From an uncultured Porphyromonadaceae bacterium (GTDB taxonomy: Bacteria; Bacteroidota; Bacteroidia; Bacteroidales; Muribaculaceae): DNA of 64,000 nt. The notes under the pieces were generated by a model. It was not told the origin of the DNA. It was given only the letters and a program-made list of their open reading frames with translations, and did not search any database. Shown here in pieces: positions 24,556 through 34,887 of the stretch. Made by a program: the position numbers and the translations under genes. Within the stretch, counting starts at the first letter, position 1, and every line of letters begins with the position of its first letter. The stretch is taken from assembly GCA_902495245.1 (NCBI GenBank), contig CABUWI010000007.1:1-64000 (forward strand), in the 5' to 3' direction.

Positions 24556-27500
24556 TTACCTTGCCAGCGAGAGGTTGAAGGTGAGGCCATAGGCGGTGTT
24601 GGAGGTGGGGAAGGCGGAGTTGCTGACCAGCGGGGTGTTGACCTGGTGCTCGAAGAACATGCCGAGCTGAATGCGCTTCGAGAGGGCGTATTTGGCCGAG
24701 ACGTTGATGTTGAAGTTGCGCGTGCCCGAGGTGGCCTGCGTGTAGTTCGTCTCGATGCGGCGAATCAGGGCCTGCGACTGCGTCAGCTTGAAGGCGGCGT
24801 CGATGTCGAGGTCGCTCGACGTGGTGTTCTGCTTGCCGGCGAGTTTGATGACCTTGAGGAAGTTGGCAATCTTATAGCCGGCGTTGACGGTGATGCCGCG
24901 CTTGGTGCCCTCGACGAGCTGGCCGGCCGACGAGTTGAGCGTCAGCGTGCGCTCTTCGGTCCATTCGGCGCCGAGGCGCAGGTCGTTGCGCATGGTTACT
25001 TTCAGGCCCACCAGCGGCGCGAAACGCTCCTGAATCGTTACGGACGAGATGTTGTAGGGCGACGACGGAATCGGCGCGCCCGTTAGCTCGTCGAGCGTGA
25101 AGCCCAGGTCGTTGTTGCTGCCTCCGAGGCTCAGCCAGTTCATGAAGCCGTTGTAGGAGCCCACGGTGTAGGTGCACTGATATGCGTGGTTAATCGTGAA
25201 GCTCTTGAACACGTTCTTGAGGTTCCAGTAGTTGATGAGGCCGTCGTAGGTAACGGTCCAGTTGGGCAGTATGGCGGCAAGCGAGGGGAACGGGTTGAGA
25301 TACTGCTTGTGGGGGTCAGTGCCGGTATAGGCGGCGATGAAGGCCGGTATCAGCACGTCTGACGACGTCGGGCTCACGCCGCCGTTTGCCGCGTCAAACG
25401 GCTTGCCGGCCAGCGGGTTGTCGTCCATAAAGCCTCCCGTGGGATAATTGGTGCCGGCATACTGTCCCTGAACCCTGCGCGCCATGATGGGAATGAAGTC
25501 GAGGAACTTCTGGAACGTCGGGTCATAGTAGCCGTCTTCGGCCTTCGACGAGCGCAGCGCCGTTGCGATGGCCACGTGCGTCTTGGTGTAAGAGCCCGAG
25601 CGGGCCGTCGGCATGTCGTCATACATGAACTGCACCGACCCCGTGCGCGAGTCGTTGCGCTGGGCCTTGAGGTCGATTTTCAGCCCCGGAATCGGCTCGA
25701 GCTTGGCCTCCATGCTGATTTCGAGCTGGCGGTTGGTCAGCGCGGGCGAGGTCTGACCGTCGTCGGTCATGAGCCAGCCGCGCTCTTTGGCCTTGTCGAT
25801 ATAGCTGTCGTCGACGAATCCGAAGGCAAAGTCGAGACCCGGAGCCATCGGGCCGTAGGCTCCGCTCTGGCCGAACACGGCGCCGACCGAGGGGCGATAG
25901 AGCGGAATCGAGAGCGAGCGGGTGTGGTGCACCCGCATGGTAAACGAGCGCGGCGTCATGAGCAGGCGCGTCGTGTAGGCCGCGGCCTCGCCCCAGAATG
26001 TCTTCTTCTCCTCTTCTTTCACCTCAGTAATGAGGAATTTCAGGTTCTTGTCGCCGCGCGTCATAATCTCCACGGTGTTGTCGTCTACTGTCTTATAGTC
26101 GATTTTTTGCGGCTTGTTCGACGTGTCCGAGGCCGATACGCGCACCTTCTTCACCTTCAGGTTGTGCTTGATGAAGAGCGACGTGTCCGGTTTGAGCGCA
26201 AACGTGCGCTCATAGCGTTTGGGGCGGTTGGCCCGACGGTTGGCGGCCGAGCTCTGATTGCGCCCTTTCGACGACGAGAATCGCTGGTTGACCGTCTTGA
26301 GATAGGGCACCTTGTTGAACAGGCCCTCGAGGTTCACTCGCCCGTCGAGCGACAGGTCAGACTTGTTGGCGATATTGTTGCCGAACGATGCGCCGTCAAC
26401 CGTGGCGCCGCGGTCCCACTGATAGGTGGCATTATACTTTGCCGAGGCCGTGAGCCAGTCGAGCACGGGAATCAGGTTGAACGGCAGCTTATATTCGGCC
26501 GAGAAGGTCTGATTGTAGCCCCACGGTGTGCCCAAATGGCGAATGGAGCTCAACACGGTGTCTTTCCACTCCTTATATTGGTCGGGGAAGAGGCGGCGGT
26601 TAACGGCGCCGGCGGTCTCCTCGATGCGGGCCGACGTGTTCGAGTCGAAGCGGAAGCTCAGCGTCTTGGTCAGGTTCCACGACAGCGAGAGCTTGCGGTC
26701 CCACAGGAAGTTCTTGCTCACCGACACCGGCAGCTGGAAGTTGTCGTCGACCTCCGAGCGCACCTGCTGCTCGTAGTAGTAGCGCGACATGTTGGTCGAC
26801 AGCGAGATGTTGTTGAACAGGAAGCCGAACTCCCACTCGCGGAAAAAGCGCATCGACTTCTTTTTCGGGTCGACCATCTTCTTGAATGGCCTGACGGTGC
26901 GCTTGAACGGGCTCCAGTTATATTGCAGCGAGCCGCGATAGTCGTTGGTGTTCTGATATTCCGTGGTCGGGTCAACGAACTTCTGCTTCGAGAAGGAGAA
27001 GTTGATGGTGAAGTTGGCGGGGTCCCACGGCATGGAGTTCTTCGACTTGACGTCGAATTTCAGGCCCGAAATCGAGAAGTTCTGCGTGCGCGTCTCTTCG
27101 ACGGCGAAGGCCTTGATTGAGTCCTGCTGGTGCTTGTCGGCGCAGTCGTCGAGCGCGTCGCGCAGCAACACGTCCGTGTCCAGAGGGTTATATTTGGGCG
27201 TGGTGCGCTCCGAGGTGGTCGAGTAATAGATGGGCGCGCGCAGCTTCACCTTTTCGGGCAGGAAGCGGCCGGCATCGACCTGCATGGCGAAGTTGAGCTG
27301 GCGGTAGTCGTCCATGCGGCGGGCGTTGAGGCTCTGGTCCACGCCGCCGAATCCGGCCGTCTCGTAGTGGGCGGCGAAGTTGAGCGTGGCCACGTCGCTG
27401 ACGGCCAGGTTCACGTTGGCCTTGGCGGCCCAGCCGCCCTCTTCGTCGAAGTCGGTAACCTTCAGCTCGTTGACCCACACGGTGCCCGACTTGTCGGTCG

Positions 27501-30500
27501 ACGAGTTGTTGCGCACGCCGATAAGCATCACGCGCACATCGCCGATGGTCGGGTTGCCCACCACGGCAATCGTGTTGGCCTCGTTGTCGGGGTCGCGGCG
27601 AGTGAAGCGCGTCGAGTAGCTCACTCCCGGCTCCTTGGTGTTGATTGCGTGGTTGCGCTCGTTCTTGACATTCACCAGGTTCTGCAGCGCGAAGTCCATG
27701 TGGTTGCTTTCGGGCCACACCAGATAGCGCTGCGACGTCAGGTCGCCGTTATAGCGCCCCGGTGCCGTCAGCTCCAGCGGAATTTCATATTCATAGTAGT
27801 TCTGCTTTACGTCCGAGCCCAGACGCAGGAAGATGGAGAACTGGCCCGAACGCAGGTTCTGCTCGTTGTCGATGGGCGCTTCGGCGTGGACCCACATCTG
27901 CATGCGCCGGTAGTTGCGCAGGTCGCGCTGCGTGTTGTTGTAGACGCCGCGCGCATCGCCGGGGCGAATGTCGGTCAGCTTCATCGACATCGACTGCTCG
28001 TTGAGCTGCACAATCTGGCTCTGGTTCGGGTCGGAGATACGAGTAACCCCCGGAGGCAGAACGTAGTTCACCGGTTCGCGCCCGGCGTTCTCTTCGATGT
28101 TAACCACCGAGAGGTCCAGCTTGCCCTCGGCGGGGGTGTCGCCGCGGGTGTTCAGGTTGAAGTTATAGCTTTTCCACTCGCCGTGAACCAGCTCGAGCGT
28201 GGCGAATCGCAGATGGGTAACCGCCTTGAAGTTCGTCATGAACATGCGGGCGAAGCGCACCGACGAGAAGTCGTTGATTGACCCGACTTTCGACTCATAG
28301 TCGGCCAGCGGAATCTTGAACTGATACCACTCCACCTGCTGGCTCTTGCCGTCGCGGGTGTAGACAATCGAGGTCTGCTTGTCGGTGATGTAGTTGCGGC
28401 CGACGACGAGGTCTTCGGGCCTCAGCGACACGCGATACTGGAAGTAGCGCTCATACTCGTTGAGCGTGTTGTCCTGGTTGATGTCTTCGACGTCGGGGGT
28501 CGAGCGCGAGCTCTGATAGAGCGGATCTTCCGCGTCTTCCGGGCTCAGCGAGTTGCCCTCCACACCGTTGTAGCGCTTGTAGCGCTCAAGAATCGACAGG
28601 CGCTCGCGGTCATAGTCGTTGCCGCGATAGAAGTGATAGTTGTCGCCGGCGGGGTCGTTGAAGGGCGATGCCCGGTCGGCCTCATAGCGGGCCGTGGTCT
28701 CGGCGTCGAGGCGCGAGCGCAGGCGTTCGAGGAAGTCCTTGTAGGTCGGGTGCTCATATTCCATGTCGTTCTTCAGCCCGTCGAGGCCCACGTCCTGCAC
28801 GGGGCGCGAGCCCGAGTTGTTGTCGAACGAGTAGGTCAGCGACGGCTGCGTCGACACGCGGCCCCACGCCGTTTCGCGCATATACTGGTCGTTGCCGTCA
28901 TAGGGCACGCCGTTTTCATAGCTCTTGTAGCCGTCCTTGAGAATGTCTTCCGACACTTCACCGAAATTCAGGTAGAGGTCGCCGCCGTCGAGGTTCGGAT
29001 TCTCCGGGTCGAGGAAGGGGTTCATCAGCCAGAACTGCACGTACTCGATGTTGTTCTGCTCGAAGTTGGTCATGTCGAGCTTGCGCATGATGCCGCCCCA
29101 GCGCTTGTCGGGGTTCATCAGCGAGCCGTCTGAGTTGATGTTGTCGGCGTCGGTGTTATACGGGCCGCGCTCGGTCGGATAGAAGCTGAGATTGAGCGTC
29201 TGCACGATGTTCGACTCGCCGTAGTTCAGCTTGCGTCCGGGGAAGATTTCCGTGCTCGTAACCTCGCGCACATAGGGGTTCGACAGCTGCTCGAGGTCGG
29301 CCTTGATATAGCCCGGACAGAGCGACGAGTTGCGCTGCGTGAACATGCGGTCGATGTAATACCAGTTGAGCAGCGCGCGGTTCTTGCCGTAGTCGGGGTT
29401 GTTGCTCAGCGCCGCCTCGGGGAACATGGAGGGTGTCGAGGCGAGGCTCCAGGCGTAGGGCGACTTCAGGTCGATGCCGGTCTGGGTGTTCTCGAAGTCG
29501 TCGACATAGCTCGAGCCGGAGGCCGACCCGCTCTTCTGCTTGTGGGGCACAAGCTGCGCGAACTCGCCCTGCACCGAAATCTTCGACGGTGCCACGGCGT
29601 TGACCGTCGGAATCCAGTTCAGCGCATTGGTGAGCCACTGGAATTCCTTGTTATAGTTGAAGTTGAGGCCCCACATGGTGTTCTTCACCGTCTCTTCGCC
29701 GATGAGCACTTTTTCAGTCAGCGCTTTCTCCGAGAAGTGAAGCACGGTGAAGCCCAGGTTGAAGTCGCGCGAGAATTTATAGTTCAGGTCGAGGCCGAGC
29801 AGCGTCTTGCGCTGCATGCTGTACATGTCGCGGTTTTCAAGCGTTACGCTCACGGCCTGGCCCGAGTCGATGATGCTCTGGTTGATGATGGTTACCTCGC
29901 CGTTGGCGTAGTCGACGGTATAGTCGGAGTTTTCGGTAAGCTTCACGCCGCCGGCCATCACCACCACCGACCCGCGCGGCACGTTCGACGCCCCCAGCGA
30001 GATGCGGCTGCCGTCCGAGCCCTGATATTCGCCCGTCAGCATGAATTTGTTCTTGTCGGCAAACTGCGCGGCAACGACCTTGGTGCTGTCATACAGTTCT
30101 TTGTAGACATACTTCTCGGCCAGCGCCGGCGAGCCTATGGCCTGCTCCAGATGCGCGCCGAAAGGCTCCGCGACGGGAAAGATGACCTTGCCCGTACTGG
30201 GCATGATGGTGTAGCCCTCCAGAAAGTCGAACATGCCGTCGGGGTTCCCCTCCTTGTTCGAGTCGAGACGGTCAAGGTTCATAACCTGCAGCAGCGTCTT
30301 GTTGGCCAGGTCGCCCACGGGCAGATAGTTGATGGCCGTGCCCGTCGTGTCGCTCAGATACTTGATCTGCATCTTGAAGTTCGACGACGACACGCGATAG
30401 GCCCCCAGGTTGTAGACGTTTTTCATCATCAGCCGCCAGTTGGGCCAGCGGGGCGACTGCGTCGTGCCCTTCAGCAGCTTGACGTAGATGTTTTCTGACG

Positions 30501-32013
30501 TCGTGGTGATGTCGTCCGAGAACTCGCCCACCTGATACACCTTGCCGTTATAGGTATATTCGTAGGCCACGGCAAGCACCTCGTCGGCGTTCAGAGTGGT
30601 GCGCAGCGAAATGTAGCCCAGCGTCTCGTTGAGCGTATATTCGCTCGACGTCAGCAGGCGCGCGCTCTCAACCTTCTCATATCCCCGGCCGCCCTCGAAG
30701 CCGTAGGCAGCCAGAGGCTCCAGCGCCTGCGTAACGGTGTTGATTGAACGCGCCCCGGGATAGTCGCTCTTGATTGTCTGCAGCAGGTTGTTCGAGTTGT
30801 TGGCCGGATTGTCAAACGTCATGTTCGGCGACCAGTAGCGGCAGTCAAGGTCCTGGTTCTCGCCGACGTCCATGAAGGCCACCAGGTTGCGGCTCTCGTT
30901 GAAGTTGCTGTTCTTGTTCGTGATCCACACCTGAATGCGCGTGATGTTAACCCCGCTGGCCACGTAGGGAAGCTTGGCGGCGAAACGGTCGTAGTTTCGC
31001 CGGAAAAAGTGGCTCAGGAAGAAGTGGCGGTTCTCGTCATAATTGTCGGCGTTGATTGAGAACTTCGTCGTCTGCACGCCCCCTTTCGAGCTGACCGACG
31101 TCGACTGCGAGTTCTGCTGCGAAATGAGCGCCGTGGCCGTCAGCTTGCCGAACTGCAGCTTGGTCTTGAAACCGAAAAGCGCCGTGGCGCCGCGAATCAG
31201 CGACGACCCCGACGTGAACGACACGTTGCCCGCCTCGATTGACTGGATAATGTCGTCTTCCTCGCCCTGATAGTCGAGCTTCAGGTCGCGAGAGTCGAAG
31301 TCGAACGTGGCGTCCGTATCATAGTTCAGATTGAAGCTCAGGCGGTTGCCGACGCTGGCCTGCACCGTGGCCTGAATCTTCTGGTCGAAGTCGAAAAACG
31401 TCTTGCGCCGGTTGTTCACCGAAAGCGCCGGGTTGTCGGTCTTGTTGCTCTTGATGCCCATCTGCACGGTTACGTTGCCCGTGGTCTTCAGCGCCACGCC
31501 GCCCGGGCCGAAAATCTTTTCCAGCGGACCGAGCGAGAAGTTCATGTCGAGAATGTTGAAGGGCTCTTTGGTGGCGTTGTTCGTAAAGAGTTCCGAGTTG
31601 CGCTTCTGCCAGTAGCGCCCCAGCGTCTGCCGCGTCTGCCACTGGTCATACTGCTTGCGAGTCAGCGCGAACGGCGTAACCAGGTCGTTCTTGCCCAGAC
31701 GAATGTGCATCAGATATGAGCCCGTCTTCGGGTCATATTCGGCCTCCGTCGTGATGTTTTGCGGCTGCCGCAGGTCGTTGGCGAACTGCCATTGCATCAG
31801 CTCCTCGAAATTGCGCGGCACGGTCGGGCGCACGTCAACCCTCCCGTCAGGCATCACCGTGTCCATGCGCTCGCCCGGAATCGGACTGACCGACAGGGCG
31901 GGCGGCGGCGCTATGGTCGGCTCATAATACTGTGCGAAAGCACATTGCGCCCCCGCCACGAGAGACACAACCGCCATAACCGTATGAATAAGATGCCTGA
32001 AGCTTAGTTTCAT
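24556..32013 (-). CDS. sprA: Type IX secretion system outer-membrane translocon SprA/Sov
   Basis: A 2485-residue protein with a signal peptide (MKLSFRHLIHTVMAVVSLVA, cleavage near CAFA-Q). Length and composition fit SprA (Sov in Porphyromonas), known to form a very large single-chain outer-membrane barrel through which type IX cargo passes. Seen in order: an N-terminal barrel portion with the FNLNYDTDATFDFDSRDLKL-type strands, long periplasmic or extracellular inserts with many Asn/Asp, GEFAQL and SSYVDDFENTQTGIDLKSP, a second barrel half, and a final strand YGLTFNLSLAR. Two BspA-like proteins, the GH13 protein and others in this window carry tails that could be its cargo. It is a single gene with family-A repeats after its stop. 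Confidence 0.93.
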   Translation of the reverse strand: MKLSFRHLIHTVMAVVSLVAGAQCAFAQYYEPTIAPPPALSVSPIPGERMDTVMPDGRVDVRPTVPRNFEELMQWQFANDLRQPQNITTEAEYDPKTGSYLMHIRLGKNDLVTPFALTRKQYDQWQTRQTLGRYWQKRNSELFTNNATKEPFNILDMNFSLGPLEKIFGPGGVALKTTGNVTVQMGIKSNKTDNPALSVNNRRKTFFDFDQKIQATVQASVGNRLSFNLNYDTDATFDFDSRDLKLDYQGEEDDIIQSIEAGNVSFTSGSSLIRGATALFGFKTKLQFGKLTATALISQQNSQSTSVSSKGGVQTTKFSINADNYDENRHFFLSHFFRRNYDRFAAKLPYVASGVNITRIQVWITNKNSNFNESRNLVAFMDVGENQDLDCRYWSPNMTFDNPANNSNNLLQTIKSDYPGARSINTVTQALEPLAAYGFEGGRGYEKVESARLLTSSEYTLNETLGYISLRTTLNADEVLAVAYEYTYNGKVYQVGEFSDDITTTSENIYVKLLKGTTQSPRWPNWRLMMKNVYNLGAYRVSSSNFKMQIKYLSDTTGTAINYLPVGDLANKTLLQVMNLDRLDSNKEGNPDGMFDFLEGYTIMPSTGKVIFPVAEPFGAHLEQAIGSPALAEKYVYKELYDSTKVVAAQFADKNKFMLTGEYQGSDGSRISLGASNVPRGSVVVMAGGVKLTENSDYTVDYANGEVTIINQSIIDSGQAVSVTLENRDMYSMQRKTLLGLDLNYKFSRDFNLGFTVLHFSEKALTEKVLIGEETVKNTMWGLNFNYNKEFQWLTNALNWIPTVNAVAPSKISVQGEFAQLVPHKQKSGSASGSSYVDDFENTQTGIDLKSPYAWSLASTPSMFPEAALSNNPDYGKNRALLNWYYIDRMFTQRNSSLCPGYIKADLEQLSNPYVREVTSTEIFPGRKLNYGESNIVQTLNLSFYPTERGPYNTDADNINSDGSLMNPDKRWGGIMRKLDMTNFEQNNIEYVQFWLMNPFLDPENPNLDGGDLYLNFGEVSEDILKDGYKSYENGVPYDGNDQYMRETAWGRVSTQPSLTYSFDNNSGSRPVQDVGLDGLKNDMEYEHPTYKDFLERLRSRLDAETTARYEADRASPFNDPAGDNYHFYRGNDYDRERLSILERYKRYNGVEGNSLSPEDAEDPLYQSSRSTPDVEDINQDNTLNEYERYFQYRVSLRPEDLVVGRNYITDKQTSIVYTRDGKSQQVEWYQFKIPLADYESKVGSINDFSSVRFARMFMTNFKAVTHLRFATLELVHGEWKSYNFNLNTRGDTPAEGKLDLSVVNIEENAGREPVNYVLPPGVTRISDPNQSQIVQLNEQSMSMKLTDIRPGDARGVYNNTQRDLRNYRRMQMWVHAEAPIDNEQNLRSGQFSIFLRLGSDVKQNYYEYEIPLELTAPGRYNGDLTSQRYLVWPESNHMDFALQNLVNVKNERNHAINTKEPGVSYSTRFTRRDPDNEANTIAVVGNPTIGDVRVMLIGVRNNSSTDKSGTVWVNELKVTDFDEEGGWAAKANVNLAVSDVATLNFAAHYETAGFGGVDQSLNARRMDDYRQLNFAMQVDAGRFLPEKVKLRAPIYYSTTSERTTPKYNPLDTDVLLRDALDDCADKHQQDSIKAFAVEETRTQNFSISGLKFDVKSKNSMPWDPANFTINFSFSKQKFVDPTTEYQNTNDYRGSLQYNWSPFKRTVRPFKKMVDPKKKSMRFFREWEFGFLFNNISLSTNMSRYYYEQQVRSEVDDNFQLPVSVSKNFLWDRKLSLSWNLTKTLSFRFDSNTSARIEETAGAVNRRLFPDQYKEWKDTVLSSIRHLGTPWGYNQTFSAEYKLPFNLIPVLDWLTASAKYNATYQWDRGATVDGASFGNNIANKSDLSLDGRVNLEGLFNKVPYLKTVNQRFSSSKGRNQSSAANRRANRPKRYERTFALKPDTSLFIKHNLKVKKVRVSASDTSNKPQKIDYKTVDDNTVEIMTRGDKNLKFLITEVKEEEKKTFWGEAAAYTTRLLMTPRSFTMRVHHTRSLSIPLYRPSVGAVFGQSGAYGPMAPGLDFAFGFVDDSYIDKAKERGWLMTDDGQTSPALTNRQLEISMEAKLEPIPGLKIDLKAQRNDSRTGSVQFMYDDMPTARSGSYTKTHVAIATALRSSKAEDGYYDPTFQKFLDFIPIMARRVQGQYAGTNYPTGGFMDDNPLAGKPFDAANGGVSPTSSDVLIPAFIAAYTGTDPHKQYLNPFPSLAAILPNWTVTYDGLINYWNLKNVFKSFTINHAYQCTYTVGSYNGFMNWLSLGGSNNDLGFTLDELTGAPIPSSPYNISSVTIQERFAPLVGLKVTMRNDLRLGAEWTEERTLTLNSSAGQLVEGTKRGITVNAGYKIANFLKVIKLAGKQNTTSSDLDIDAAFKLTQSQALIRRIETNYTQATSGTRNFNINVSAKYALSKRIQLGMFFEHQVNTPLVSNSAFPTSNTAYGLTFNLSLAR

Positions 32014-32147
32014 TGCAAAGTAACTGACTTTATAACGCCGCCCCGCCGCCCTTTATTACATCGCGCGGGCAAAACATTTTAGCGCCGCCCCGCGTTATAT
32101 GGCTAAAAGACCGCACTACGTTTCGACTTAATTCATTTTTTACTGCG

Positions 32148-32930
32148 ATGAAACTGACATTTCTCGGTACCGGCACCAGCACCGGAGTTCCTCAGATTAT
32201 GTGCGACTGCCCCACTTGCCGCAGCCGCGACGAACACGACAAGCGCCTGCGCTGCTCGGCCATGGTTACGTTCAAAGACAAGAACATTCTCATTGACTGC
32301 GGACCCGACTTCCGTCAGCAGATGCTCGCCCAGGGCTCGCCCATGCTCGAGGCGCTCCTCATCACCCACAGCCACTACGACCACGTCGGCGGCGTCGACG
32401 ACCTCCGCCCCTACTGCGCCATGGGCGACGGCTTCCCCATCTACTGCCGCCCCGACGTCGCAGGCGACCTGCGCGACCGCGTCCCCTACTGCTTCGCCGA
32501 AGCCCCCTACCCCGGAGTCCCCGCCTTCAACATCACCGAAATCACCACCAAGCCCTTCACCGTGGCCGACATCGAAGTGGTGCCCCTCCCCGTCATGCAC
32601 CATCGCCTCCCCATCGTCGGCTTCCGCATGGGCAACCTCGCCTACATCACCGACGCAAAGACCATTCCCGACTCCACCATCGAACTCATTCGCGGAATCG
32701 ACACCTTCGTCATCTCAGCCCTCCGCCTCAAAGAGCACCACTCCCACCTCTCCCTCCAGCAGGCACTCGACATCATTGCCGAAGTCAAACCCCGCATCGC
32801 CTACATCACACACATGAGCCACGGCATAGGCCCCGCCGCCGAAGCCTCCCTCCGCCTCCCCGAAGGCGTCAAGCTCGCCTACGACGGCCTCGTAGTCCAC
32901 ATTCCCGACCAATTTGACGAAAACGACTGA
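32148..32930 (+). CDS. MBL-fold metallo-hydrolase, PhnP-like
   Basis: A 260-residue metallo-beta-lactamase-fold protein. An N-terminal Cys cluster CDCPTC occurs near residues 22-27, as in PhnP and PqqB relatives, followed by NILIDCGPDFRQQM and the metal motif HSHYDHVGG (H-x-H-x-D-H, about residue 75). Later metal ligands are likely the His of VMHHRLP, the Asp of YITDAK and the His of THMSHG. PhnP cleaves cyclic ribose phosphates, but without phosphonate genes nearby the substrate is open. Cytoplasmic. The next small gene follows after 9 bases and is probably co-transcribed. Confidence 0.88.
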   Translation: MKLTFLGTGTSTGVPQIMCDCPTCRSRDEHDKRLRCSAMVTFKDKNILIDCGPDFRQQMLAQGSPMLEALLITHSHYDHVGGVDDLRPYCAMGDGFPIYCRPDVAGDLRDRVPYCFAEAPYPGVPAFNITEITTKPFTVADIEVVPLPVMHHRLPIVGFRMGNLAYITDAKTIPDSTIELIRGIDTFVISALRLKEHHSHLSLQQALDIIAEVKPRIAYITHMSHGIGPAAEASLRLPEGVKLAYDGLVVHIPDQFDEND

Positions 32931-32939
32931 CCCCACACC

Positions 32940-33290
32940 ATGAACAAATCACTCAACCTCAGCGGCAAAAGCCGCACCCAGCTCTTCGGCTCCGCAATCA
33001 TAGTCTTCAACTTCGACGGCGACGAAGACGGCACCCTCGCCCGACTCGTCAGCGCCCACCCCGGCCTCCCCGTCATCTTCCTCTCCACCCGCTTCAACCG
33101 CGACGTCTTCTCTCAGGCCGAAGGCCGCAACCGCATCTTCATCTTCTCCACCGCCGCCATTGACCCCGCCACGGTCGACCCCGGCTACCCCGCCCAATGG
33201 CTCTCCCCCGGCGACCTCCTCCCCGCCCTCCCCGGCAACCTCACCGTCGCCGCCACCCCCGCCGGCTTCACCCTCACCCCCGCCCAATAA
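32940..33290 (+). CDS. Hypothetical protein next to the PhnP-like hydrolase
   Basis: A 116-residue soluble protein starting MNKSLNLSGKSRTQLFGSAI, with an alternation of hydrophobic strands and helices (AIIVFNFDGDEDG, VIFLSTRFNR, RIFIFSTAAIDP). I do not recognise the family with confidence. Base composition equals that of the hydrolase before it, and the 9-base gap suggests one operon. Signal peptide and membrane segments are absent. Confidence 0.65.
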   Translation: MNKSLNLSGKSRTQLFGSAIIVFNFDGDEDGTLARLVSAHPGLPVIFLSTRFNRDVFSQAEGRNRIFIFSTAAIDPATVDPGYPAQWLSPGDLLPALPGNLTVAATPAGFTLTPAQ

Positions 33291-33328
33291 GCTCCCTTAA
33301 TACACAACGTATAAATACGCACGGCCAA

Positions 33329-33445
33329 TAGGGGCGGCGGATAAGGAGGCGGAGCCGACGTTACGCCGACGTGCGCCGACATGAAGTAACTTTTTGCTAC
33401 CGAGCTCGGCGTAACGTCGCTCTCGCGCCTTATCCGCCGCCCCTA
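33329..33445. repeat. 117-bp imperfect palindrome
   Basis: Outer arms TAGGGGCGGCGGATAAGG (33329-33346) and its exact complement (33428-33445); inner arms CGACGTTACGCCGA (33356-33369) and its exact complement (33406-33419). The rest of the arms is less matched. It could form a long cruciform or an RNA hairpin after the preceding operon. Confidence 0.85.
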
Positions 33446-33495
33446 ATCGTCGCCTCCGCCTTATCCTCCGCCCAATAATTCCCATCGTCCTCCAA

Positions 33496-33523
33496 TGTAG
33501 GGGCGGTCCATGGACCGGCCGCC
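33496..33523. repeat. Family A palindromic repeat
   Basis: TGTAGGGGCGGTCCATGGAC plus CGGCCGCC: same TGTAGGGGCG head as at 9341, with the central palindrome GGTCCATGGACC. Confidence 0.65.
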
Positions 33524-33618
33524 GTTTTCGCGGACAAATCAGCCGATTATCCACCTCAGCGGAAACCTTGTAATTTTTTTGTTTTTACAACACCCTCGCT
33601 CCCCACGCAACAAAAAGA

Positions 33619-33832
33619 CCATGCCCTACCGGGCAACGAAACCCACAAACCCCGCCAAGGCGCTGGCGCGCCATGACGGGGCTAACCTAAAGACCATGCC
33701 CTTACGGGCAATAGGGGGCCGCGGATTATTCCGCGGATTTAGCATCAAAGCCCTGAGCAACACCCTTTTGACACTCCCGTCCGCGGAAGAATCCGCGGCT
33801 CCAAGATGCCCGCAGGGCATCATCAACCCTCG
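33619..33832. repeat. Family B composite repeat tract
   Basis: Contains short units ATGCCCTACCGGGCAA, ATGCCCTTACGGGCAA, CCGCGGATTATTCCGCGG, CCGCGGAAGAATCCGCGG and ATGCCCGCAGGGCATCAT. The last two units recur together at 36.1 and 55.7 kb. No gene is visible in 33291-33893. Confidence 0.75.
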
Positions 33833-33893
33833 CGACAAAAAGCGGGTGGACGCCCGCAATGGCCTCCACCCGCCGCAAAGATATTTCGTAAGG

Positions 33894-34874
33894 TCAATCT
33901 TGATAAATCTTTGTCGCGCTGCCGTCGTCATAGCGCACAATAGTTATCCCCTTGTGGCCACCGTCAACCTCGCGTCCGCTAAGGTCATATCGTCCAACTT
34001 CCTTACGCACAGCACCCGGCGCAACAACCTCGTCAATGCCGTCCTCTAAATCATACTCGACTATTTTGAAATCTTTCCACCCCTTAGCCTCTTTGTACGC
34101 CTCAAGACTCCCTTTAGGCACATAAAGCGTCGTATTTGTTTGATAATAAGACACATTCTTGTCATAGCCATAAAAACTGTTCCCTTCAGTGTCGGCCGGA
34201 ACAGCTGATCTGCATATCAAACTTGACAAAAACGGACATCCTAAGACGTCGCTATAATATTCGCGACAAAAGATCCTATTTTCAAGTTTTCGCAATGATT
34301 TTGGCAAATACAATTCAGATAAATTTTCACACACAAATGTATATGCGCCAATTGACGTTACACCGTCAGGCACCTGAAGGCTCCTCAAAGAACTACAACC
34401 TTCAAATGCAGAATTGCCAATAAACGTAACGCTGTTGGGCAATTGAATACTCGACACCGAACTACACCCCATAAATGCAGAATTGCCAATGGTCGTTACG
34501 CCATCTGGCAAGTGAAGACTTAGCAAGGAACGGCAATTGCAAAATGCTTCATTGCCAATAGCTGTTAGGTCGGCAGGCAACTGAATGCTTGTTATTGAGC
34601 TACAGCCTTTGAAAGCTTGATTGCCAATGGAGGTAACTCGAAATATTCTGCCGTCGAATTCGACGGTATCGGGAATCTTGATTGCACCATCGGCCTTAGT
34701 GAAAACATCGGCCACTTCGCATCTCAGTTCATCGTATGACAGCACGTCGTAGCTGATGCCATTGATGGTAAAGTCGTAGGCATGAACGGTCGCGGGCGAT
34801 GCAACCAGGAGCATGCATAATGCGGCAAAGCAGACTTTCAAGTCTCTTTGCAGTTTGTTAAAAAATGGAGTCAT
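33894..34874 (-). CDS. BspA-like leucine-rich-repeat exported protein
   Basis: A 326-residue protein with a signal peptide (residues 1-32, cleavage near TVHA-YD). Four to five BspA-type 23-residue repeats run from about residue 75 to 190 (IGNQAFKGCSSITSIQLPAD, IGNSAFMGCSSVSSIQLPNS and so on). A FYGYDKNVSYYQTNTTLYVP stretch and the LYVPKGSLEAYKEAKGWKDF motif typical of BspA C-termini follow, then a short tail GRYDLSGREV with an ITIVRYDDGS end that looks like a type IX sorting tail. Likely surface-exposed and adhesive. It lies 13 bases after the DUF2971 gene on the same strand, so both probably share the promoter and leader at 35.6-36.0 kb. Confidence 0.87.
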   Translation of the reverse strand: MTPFFNKLQRDLKVCFAALCMLLVASPATVHAYDFTINGISYDVLSYDELRCEVADVFTKADGAIKIPDTVEFDGRIFRVTSIGNQAFKGCSSITSIQLPADLTAIGNEAFCNCRSLLSLHLPDGVTTIGNSAFMGCSSVSSIQLPNSVTFIGNSAFEGCSSLRSLQVPDGVTSIGAYTFVCENLSELYLPKSLRKLENRIFCREYYSDVLGCPFLSSLICRSAVPADTEGNSFYGYDKNVSYYQTNTTLYVPKGSLEAYKEAKGWKDFKIVEYDLEDGIDEVVAPGAVRKEVGRYDLSGREVDGGHKGITIVRYDDGSATKIYQD

Positions 34875-34887
34875 AATGCTTTTGATG

